This document shows, piece after piece, positions 6,957 to 11,826 of a DNA stretch of 11,826 nt. Below the pieces are notes generated by a model. The model did not search any database. It was not told the DNA's origin and worked only from the letters and a program-made list of their open reading frames with translations. A program made the position numbers and the translations under genes. Positions within the stretch are counted from its first letter, which is position 1. Every line of letters starts with the position of its first letter. Source of the DNA: Pseudomonadota bacterium (GTDB lineage Bacteria; Pseudomonadota; Gammaproteobacteria; Steroidobacterales; Steroidobacteraceae); contig QGUX01000086.1 of NCBI GenBank assembly GCA_003242275.1, positions 1-11,826 of the forward strand, read 5' to 3'.

Positions 6957-7092
6957 CGTGTGCACCTCCTTGTTGCCCCGCAGTGTGCTGGCGGCGGCAC
7001 GACGCCGGGGCGCGCAAATCTCGGCAACTGCGCCGGATTGCGGTCGTCATTGCCCGCTGGAATGTTGCAACGCATCAAGCGACAATGAGGGG

Positions 7093-7107
7093 GCGGTGAC
7101 CGCGGTC
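7093..7107. promoter_or_regulatory. Overlapping palindromes in the radC-coaBC intergenic region
   Basis: The 241-base divergent spacer (6957-7197) contains GCGGTGACCGC (7093-7103, odd-centred palindrome) sharing bases with GACCGCGGTC (7098-7107, even-centred palindrome). Such overlapping dyads could be an operator, but palindromes of this size arise readily in GC-rich DNA. I did not find a promoter I trust for either gene in this spacer. Confidence 0.2.
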
Positions 7108-7197
7108 GCAGGCCGCGCGCTTTGCGCCATCCACGCTGGATAAGCAAATTCCACCTTCCGCATGGATAACCTCGGCCCCAGTCCCCACACTTTCCAG

Positions 7198-8433
7198 ATG
7201 GAAACAAGAGGCGGCAAACGCATCCTGCTCGGCGTCACCGGCGGCATCGCGGCCTACAAGAGCCCGGATGTCGTGCGGCGGCTGATCGAGCGCGGGGCGG
7301 AAGTGCAGGTGGTGATGACCGCCGGCGCGCGCGAGTTCGTGCAGCCGCTGACCTTCCAGGCGGTCTCGGGGCGCGAGGTGCGCAGCGACCTGTGGGACGA
7401 GAACGCCGAGCGCGCCATGAGCCACATCGAGCTGGCGCGCTGGGCCGACCTGGTGCTGATCGCGCCGGCCACCGCCGACTTCATCGCGCAGCTCGCGCAC
7501 GGCATGGCCGACAACCTGCTGAACACCGTGTGCCTGGCCACGCGCGCGCCGCTGGCCGTGGCGCCGGCCATGAACCACGTGATGTGGGCCAATCCCGCCA
7601 CCCAGGCCAACGTGGCCACGCTGCGCGCGCGCGGCGTGCACGTGTTCGGCCCGGACTCGGGCAGCCAGGCCTGCGGCGAGGTGGGCGAGGGCCGCATGAT
7701 GGAGCCGGCCGAGATCGCCGCGCATGCCTTCGCGGTGCTGCCCACCGAGGGGCCGCTGAAGGGGCGCAAGGTGCTGATCACCGCCGGTCCCACGCGCGAG
7801 CGCATCGACCCGGTGCGCTTCATCAGCAACCGTTCCTCCGGGAAGATGGGCTACGCCGTGGCGCAGGCCGCCCGCGAGCGCGGCGCCGAGGTGGTGCTGG
7901 TGAGCGGCCCGGTGAACCTGCCGCCGCCGGTGGGCATCCGCCGCGTGTGCGTGGAGAGCGCGCAGCAGATGCATGACGCGGTGATGGCCGAGATGTCCGG
8001 CGTGGACATCTTCATCGGCACCGCCGCGGTGGCCGACTACCGGCCGGCCGAGCCCCGGGACATCAAGATCAAGAAGACCACCGACCACCTCGAGCTGCGC
8101 ATGGAGCGCACCATCGACATCCTGGCTGCAGTCGCCGCACATCCGGAACGCCCGTTCACGGTGGGCTTCGCCGCCGAGACCAACGACGTAGAGCAGCATG
8201 CGCTGGCCAAGCTCGAGCGCAAGAAGCTCGACCTGATCGCCGCCAACGAGGTGGGCGATGCCAAGTGCTTCGAGCAGGACGACAACGCCATCACGGTGCT
8301 GTGGCCGGGCGGCGGGCGGCTCGAGCTGGGCTCGGGCGCCAAGACCGAGCTGGCGCGCAGGCTGGTCGACGTGATTGCCGCGCGTTACCTGCAGCATGTC
8401 GGCGCGAAGCCGGCCGCGGTGGCTTCGGGTTGA
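7198..8433 (+). CDS. coaBC: Bifunctional phosphopantothenoylcysteine decarboxylase / phosphopantothenate-cysteine ligase CoaBC
   Basis: CoaBC joins cysteine to 4'-phosphopantothenate (CoaB, CTP-dependent) and decarboxylates the product to 4'-phosphopantetheine (CoaC, FMN-dependent). The CoaC half (about 1-185) shows GVTGGIAAYKSPDVVRRL, the catalytic H76 in AMSHIELARWADL, PAMNHVMW (123-130) and C159 in GSQACGEVGEGR. The CoaB half shows ITAGPTRERIDPVRFISN with N211, SSGKMGYA, AAVADYR and the lysine-rich IKIKK near 290. The ATG at 7198 gives 411 residues and numbering just one off E. coli Dfp (H75, C158, N210), which decides it over the in-frame ATG at 7162; neither has a clear ribosome site. 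All key residues are present. Its product is the substrate of CoaD, encoded at 495. Confidence 0.96.
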   Translation: METRGGKRILLGVTGGIAAYKSPDVVRRLIERGAEVQVVMTAGAREFVQPLTFQAVSGREVRSDLWDENAERAMSHIELARWADLVLIAPATADFIAQLAHGMADNLLNTVCLATRAPLAVAPAMNHVMWANPATQANVATLRARGVHVFGPDSGSQACGEVGEGRMMEPAEIAAHAFAVLPTEGPLKGRKVLITAGPTRERIDPVRFISNRSSGKMGYAVAQAARERGAEVVLVSGPVNLPPPVGIRRVCVESAQQMHDAVMAEMSGVDIFIGTAAVADYRPAEPRDIKIKKTTDHLELRMERTIDILAAVAAHPERPFTVGFAAETNDVEQHALAKLERKKLDLIAANEVGDAKCFEQDDNAITVLWPGGGRLELGSGAKTELARRLVDVIAARYLQHVGAKPAAVASG

Positions 8434-8554
8434 AGCCCGCCGGCCTGTCCTGATCCTGGAGAATGCGTGATGCGGCTGTGCCGCGTCGCGCGATTCGGGT
8501 ATATCTCGCGGCGGAGCCGGCCCGGCATTGCCGGCTGCATGCGGAAGAAGGGCG

Positions 8555-9616
8555 ATGCGCCATCGATGGATCCCCGTCCTGATCGCCGGTGTCGCGCTGG
8601 CCACGCCCGCGTTCGCGCTGCAGTCCGGCGAACCTGCCGAACTCGACACCGTGCTGGTCGTGGGCGAGCAGCCGGGGCCGGGGCTGTGGAAGGTCTCCAA
8701 GGAGGGCCACGTGCTGTGGATCCTCGCCGCGCACCGTCCGCTGCCGCAGGACCTGCACTGGCGGACCACCGAGATCGAGGCGCGCATCGCCGCATCGCAG
8801 GAAGTGCTCTACCGCGGCAACGTGGGCATCGGCGCCAACATCGGCCTGCTGCGCGGGCTGACGCTGGTGCCTGCGGCCCTGCGGGCCGCGAAGCTGCCCG
8901 AGGGAAGGACGCTGGAGGACGTGCTGCCCGCCGACACCTGGGCCACGTGGCGCGTGCTGCGCGAGAGATACCTCCCGAAGGACAAGGACGTGGAAAGGCT
9001 GCGTCCGGCGATCGCGCTCGAGCGCCTGCGGAGCGCCGCACTCCGCCGCAACGGGCTGGCCGGCGGCCCTGACGTGTTCGAGGTGGTCGGCCGCCTGCGC
9101 AAGAAGCACAAGGTGAAGCGCCATGCCCTGCCGGAGGCCCGGCGCACGCTCCGGGTCGGGAATCCGCGCGGGCTGCTGAAGGATGCCGCGCGCCTGGAAG
9201 TGCCCGAGCTCGCCTGCGTCGTGCGCGCGCTCGGCACGCTGGAGGAGGACGTGCTGCGCGAGCGGCGGCGCGCCGAGGCCTGGGCGCGCGGCGACATCGA
9301 CACCCTGCGCCGCCTGCATCGCGACCTGGATGCGGAGCGGGCGCTGCAGGAGAACTGCGGCGGCCAGCTGCTGCAGGCACTGGCGGCGGGCGAGGGGCCG
9401 GAAGCGGCGCGCGCGAAGCAGTTGCTGGACGACGCCCTGTGGCATGCGCGCTGGGCCAGCGTGCAGGCGGAGAACGAGTGGCTCGACGCCGCGCGCGCCG
9501 CGCTGGAGAAGAACGCATCCACCTTCGCGGTGCTGCCGCTGGACGACGTGCTCAGGGCCGACGGCCCGCTGTCCCGCCTGCGCGCCGAGGGCTACGAGGT
9601 CGAGGAGCCGCGCTGA
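8555..9616 (+). CDS. TraB/GumN-like secreted protein
   Basis: A 353-residue protein with a signal peptide (residues 1-21, MRHRWIPVLIAGVALATPAFA). The mature start DTVLVVGEQPGPGLWKVSK, then HVLWILAAHRPLPQ, and the C-terminal ASTFAVLPLDDVLRADGPLS with EGYEVEEPR fit the TraB/GumN family (PF01963), related to the Tiki metalloproteases. The usual GTxH-like motif at the first strand is replaced by AAH (H60), so proteolytic activity is doubtful. The middle is helical and rich in Arg and Glu. The ATG at 8555 is preferred over a TTG at 8528 because it gives a clean signal peptide and follows GGAAGAAGGG. It lies 121 bases after coaBC and 54 before the next gene, so it may share their transcript. The function is unknown. 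Confidence 0.78.
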   Translation: MRHRWIPVLIAGVALATPAFALQSGEPAELDTVLVVGEQPGPGLWKVSKEGHVLWILAAHRPLPQDLHWRTTEIEARIAASQEVLYRGNVGIGANIGLLRGLTLVPAALRAAKLPEGRTLEDVLPADTWATWRVLRERYLPKDKDVERLRPAIALERLRSAALRRNGLAGGPDVFEVVGRLRKKHKVKRHALPEARRTLRVGNPRGLLKDAARLEVPELACVVRALGTLEEDVLRERRRAEAWARGDIDTLRRLHRDLDAERALQENCGGQLLQALAAGEGPEAARAKQLLDDALWHARWASVQAENEWLDAARAALEKNASTFAVLPLDDVLRADGPLSRLRAEGYEVEEPR

Positions 9617-9670
9617 CCGCGCCGCCGCTTTGGTAGTACGCTCTGCGTCATCACAACGCGGAGGCAGCTC

Positions 9671-10012
9671 ATGGCATTCCTCGTCCGGCTCCTGGTCAAT
9701 GCGCTGGGCCTGTGGCTCGCGGCGACCATCGTTCCCGGCATCCACATCGACGGCACCGGCACATTGATCCTCGCGGCGCTGGTGATGGGCATCGTCAATG
9801 CGCTGGTGAAGCCGCTGGCCGTGGTGCTGACGCTGCCCATCACCATCGTGACGCTGGGCATCTTCCTGCTGGTGGTGAACGCGGCCATGTTCGCGCTGGT
9901 GGCGTGGATCCTGCCGGGATTCTCGGTGAGCGGATTCTGGGCGGCGCTGTTCGGCTGGCTGATCGTCTCGGTCGTCAGCTGCGTGGCTTCCTCGTTCAGG
10001 GATCGGACGTGA
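9671..10012 (+). CDS. Four-helix membrane protein of the phage holin 4 / YvlD family (PF04020)
   Basis: A 113-residue, almost wholly hydrophobic protein with about four membrane segments: near 4-22, 30-50, 53-80 and 88-106. The patterns [35 protein letters not shown] and [20 protein letters not shown] are typical of PF04020. The family name comes from mycobacteriophage holins, but most bacterial members, such as YvlD, are chromosomal and not lysis proteins; no phage gene is nearby. A GGAGG ribosome site lies 6 bases before the ATG. The stop is 57 bases before the dut start. Its role is unknown; an envelope function is inference. Confidence 0.87.
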   Translation: MAFLVRLLVNALGLWLAATIVPGIHIDGTGTLILAALVMGIVNALVKPLAVVLTLPITIVTLGIFLLVVNAAMFALVAWILPGFSVSGFWAALFGWLIVSVVSCVASSFRDRT

Positions 10013-10068
10013 ACGACCCCGCGGCGGCTTGCGCTTCATCCGTCAACTTCCACAGGGAGAGCGTTTCA

Positions 10069-10524
10069 TTGCAGCAGTTGAAGGTCCGCATCCTCGATGC
10101 GCGCATCGGCACGACATGGCCGCTGCCCACCTATGCCACGGCCGGGTCCGCCGGCCTGGACCTGCGCGCGGTGCTGGACGCGCCGTTGGTCCTGCAGCCC
10201 GGCGCGGCCGAGCTGATCCCCACCGGCCTGGCCATCCATATCGAGGACCCGGGCTACGCGGCCCTGATCCTGCCGCGCTCGGGGCTGGGCCACAGGCACG
10301 GCATCGTGCTCGGCAACCTCGTCGGCCTGATCGATTCGGACTACCAGGGCCAGCTCATGGTGTCGTGCTGGAACCGTGGCCATGCGGCCTTCACCATCGA
10401 GCCGGGCGAACGCATCGCGCAGATGGTCGTCGTGCCGGTGGCACAGGTCGAGCTGCAGGTGGTGGAGGATTTCGCCGCCAGCGCCCGCGGCTCGGGTGGC
10501 TTTGGTCATTCGGGGAGAAGCTGA
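10069..10524 (+). CDS. dut: Deoxyuridine 5'-triphosphate nucleotidohydrolase (dUTPase)
   Basis: dUTPase hydrolyses dUTP to dUMP and pyrophosphate, keeping uracil out of DNA and supplying dTMP synthesis. All five motifs of the trimeric family are present: [47 protein letters not shown] and the C-terminal [12 protein letters not shown]. The start is a TTG at 10069, read as [10 protein letters not shown], with AGGGAGA 8 bases upstream; no ATG occupies this position and the resulting 151 residues equal E. coli Dut. A GTG at 10009 in the same frame would add 20 residues overlapping the preceding stop and unlike the family. The stop shares one base with the following ATG. In E. coli dut directly follows coaBC; here two genes intervene. 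Confidence 0.95.
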   Translation: MQQLKVRILDARIGTTWPLPTYATAGSAGLDLRAVLDAPLVLQPGAAELIPTGLAIHIEDPGYAALILPRSGLGHRHGIVLGNLVGLIDSDYQGQLMVSCWNRGHAAFTIEPGERIAQMVVVPVAQVELQVVEDFAASARGSGGFGHSGRS

Positions 10525-10829
10525 TGGAAATCCTGATCACCGGCCCGCAATGCCGCGCGGCGCGCGCGCTGGTCCAGCTGGATGCCGGGCAGGTGGCGCG
10601 CAGGGCCGGCCTGGATGCGCAGGTGATCCTGGATTTCGAGGTCGGCCGCGCGGACCCGGGCGTGGCGGCAAAGCGCAAGCTGCGCGAGGCGCTGGAGGAG
10701 GCCGGCGCGGTGTTCATCCCCGAGAACGGCGGCGGCCTGGGCGTGCGCCTGAAGTACTCGCAGCGCGACGTGCGCGGCGTGAACAAGTGGGAGTCCGAGG
10801 GCGGGACCGTCGGCGAGGACGACGTCTAG
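10524..10829 (+). CDS. Small XRE-family helix-turn-helix protein
   Basis: A 101-residue protein with an N-terminal Cro/CI-type helix-turn-helix: QCRAARALVQLDAGQVARRA followed by GLDAQVILDFEVGRADPG, then a helix LREALEEAGAVFIPENGGGL that is common in short XRE regulators. The C-terminal 25 residues are polar and acidic (ending GGTVGEDDV). The ATG overlaps the dut TGA by one base (TGATG) with GGGGAG about 8 bases upstream, so translation is coupled to dut. It probably binds DNA; its target is unknown. No toxin-like partner is encoded beside it, which argues against an antitoxin role. It is one of two window genes with a non-TGA stop (TAG). Confidence 0.82.
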   Translation: MEILITGPQCRAARALVQLDAGQVARRAGLDAQVILDFEVGRADPGVAAKRKLREALEEAGAVFIPENGGGLGVRLKYSQRDVRGVNKWESEGGTVGEDDV

Positions 10830-10836
10830 GCGATCC

Positions 10837-10875
10837 CGGCCGCCGCCTCCCGATGCCGGTCAGGTCCGGCGGCCG
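10837..10875. terminator. Inverted repeat between convergent genes
   Basis: A 9-bp perfect stem (CGGCCGCCG, 10837-10845, and its complement, 10867-10875) encloses a 21-base loop. It fills most of the 47-base gap between the stops of the XRE gene and the hydrolase gene. No T-run follows on either strand, so it is not a classical intrinsic terminator; it might be a bidirectional RNA 3'-end hairpin. Confidence 0.35.
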
Positions 10876-10876
10876 C

Positions 10877-11826
10877 TCAGTGTTCCGCCACGGTCCGGCC
10901 GATCCACTCGCCGATCTTCTGCAGCGCCACCGGCGCCATCGTTTCCTCGATGGCACCGTATTCGTCGACGTGCCCGGTGCGCGCGGTCTGCATCAGGTGG
11001 TTCAGCTCCGGGAAGAACGCGATCTCCGAGCGCGCATTGCCGGCGAGGGCGACGCGCAGCGCGGGCTCGTTCGGCGTGGCGGGCACCTGCACGTCCCGGC
11101 CGCCGTTGACCACCAGCACCGGCGTCCTCACCGCGCGCAGCAGCGGCCCCGGATCGAGCGTGAGGAAGTGGCGGTACCACGGCGAGGTCATCTGGCGCAG
11201 CGTGGCCTCGTCGGCGGCGGGCGCGCCGGCTTCGGCAATGGCCCGGCGCAGCACCTCGCGTGCCGCGGCGGCATCCGCCGGCGCATCCAGCAGCGCCTGG
11301 ATGATGTGCCGCTGCGCGGCGGCCGCGGCATCGGCCGCCGCCTGCGACCGGCCCGTCGCCCGCACCAGCGCGCGCACCTGTTCGACGACCAGTTCCGATC
11401 CGCGGATGGCCGGCGCGGCCACGAGCACGGCAAAGGCGACGCCCTCGTCGCGGCCGGCGAGATCCGCCGCGACCAGCGCGCCTTCGCTGTGGCCGAGCAC
11501 GCCCACGCGCCGGGCGTCGATGGCCGCGTGCCTCCGCAGCCACGCGATGCCCGCCGCCGCATCCGAGGTGAAGTCGTCGGTGTCCTCCTCGCCGCTGGCG
11601 CCGGTCGAGGCGCCGACGCCGCGGTCATCCACGCGCAGCACGGCGATGCCCTGGCGCGTCAGGCGGTCCGCCAGCACGAGGAAGGGCTTGTGGCCGAAGA
11701 TGGTCTCGTCGCGATCCTGCGGGCCTGATCCGCTGACCAGCAGCACTGCGGGGAAGGGCCTTCGCCCGGCGGCAGCGTCAGCGTGCCGGCCAGCCGCACC
11801 CCTGGGGCCTGCGGATTGGCGAAGCT
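10877..11826 (-). pseudogene. Alpha/beta hydrolase, frameshifted and cut by the window edge
   Basis: The frame from about 11756 down to the TGA at 10877 encodes a serine hydrolase of the alpha/beta fold. It starts VLLVSGSGPQDRDETIFGHK and contains RVDDRGVGAS, the nucleophile elbow GHSEG, NGGRDVQVP and PELNHLM. Counting from the GTG codon at 11746, the triad is S87, D218 and H250. The residues that normally precede this block, SFANPQAPGVRLAGTLTLPP and then GEGP, are present at 11826-11758 but in a different frame. One missing base in the run read as GGCCCTTCCCC (about 11750-11760) explains the switch. No ATG with a ribosome site starts the downstream frame. If the shift is real, the enzyme loses its N-terminus; if it is a sequence error, the gene is normal and continues beyond the window. 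Substrate unknown; probably an ester or peptide-like bond. Confidence 0.8.

Noticed and set aside
8421..8437. GGCTTC/GAAGCC hairpin at the coaBC stop as a terminator
   Set aside because: The stem is only 6 bp and no T-run follows. It overlaps the stop codon, so it is more likely chance.
9671..10012. The PF04020 'holin' gene as a sign of a prophage or lysis cassette
   Set aside because: No endolysin, capsid or integrase gene is nearby, and chromosomal YvlD-like members of this family are common in bacteria.
7075..10039. Two long minus-strand open frames opposite coaBC and the TraB/GumN gene (570 and 582 codons)
   Set aside because: The plus-strand proteins here have clear family motifs, while the minus-strand translations are Arg/His/Ala-rich and featureless, and have no ribosome site or intergenic fit.
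1..11826. CRISPR arrays, tRNA genes, insertion sequences and toxin-antitoxin pairs
   Set aside because: I saw no regularly spaced repeats, no tRNA-like arms with CCA end, no transposase motifs and no flanking terminal repeats. The small XRE gene has no toxin partner.

Overview
The window is GC-rich chromosomal DNA (roughly 70% GC by eye) from a bacterium, most likely a gammaproteobacterium. The main support is gene order. In E. coli the genes coaD, mutM, rpmG, rpmB, radC, coaBC (dfp) and dut lie together, and here the same seven genes occur in the same order. Several products are close to the E. coli proteins in length and residue numbering. The high GC, strong TGA stop preference and neighbour families would suit a Xanthomonadales/Nevskiales-like lineage, but that finer placement is inference. 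I see no tRNA, rRNA, CRISPR array, insertion sequence or prophage.

Layout. Bases 2-2551 (+): the 3' part of rsmD, coaD overlapping it, then a secreted ankyrin-repeat protein. Bases 2520-4670 (-): an rpmB-rpmG-mutM-alkA run with a recognisable promoter at its head and a strong hairpin between rpmG and mutM; alkA overlaps the ankyrin gene tail to tail. Bases 4900-6256 (+): a three-gene cassette of a DUF6249-like membrane protein, an ECF sigma factor interrupted by an in-frame TAA, and a small two-helix membrane protein that may be its anti-sigma factor. Bases 6282-6956 (-): radC. Bases 7198-10829 (+): coaBC, a TraB/GumN-like secreted protein, a small four-helix membrane protein of the PF04020 (holin-4/YvlD-like) family, dut with a TTG start, and a small XRE-type DNA-binding protein fused to dut by a one-base overlap. 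Bases 10877-11826 (-): an alpha/beta hydrolase with a complete catalytic triad whose 5' part lies in another reading frame and runs off the window.

How the genes relate. The core is housekeeping: CoA synthesis (CoaBC makes 4'-phosphopantetheine and CoaD adenylylates it), ribosome parts and rRNA modification (L28, L33, RsmD), and genome hygiene (MutM, AlkA-type glycosylase, dUTPase, RadC). The less conserved genes lie between these: ankyrin plus alkA between coaD and mutM, the sigma cassette between rpmB and radC, and the TraB plus PF04020 pair between coaBC and dut.

The observations most worth checking are the nonsense codon between the two sigma domains and the one-base frameshift in the hydrolase. 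Either could be gene decay or a consensus error in the assembly. I found no convincing new defence, mobile or RNA system here.
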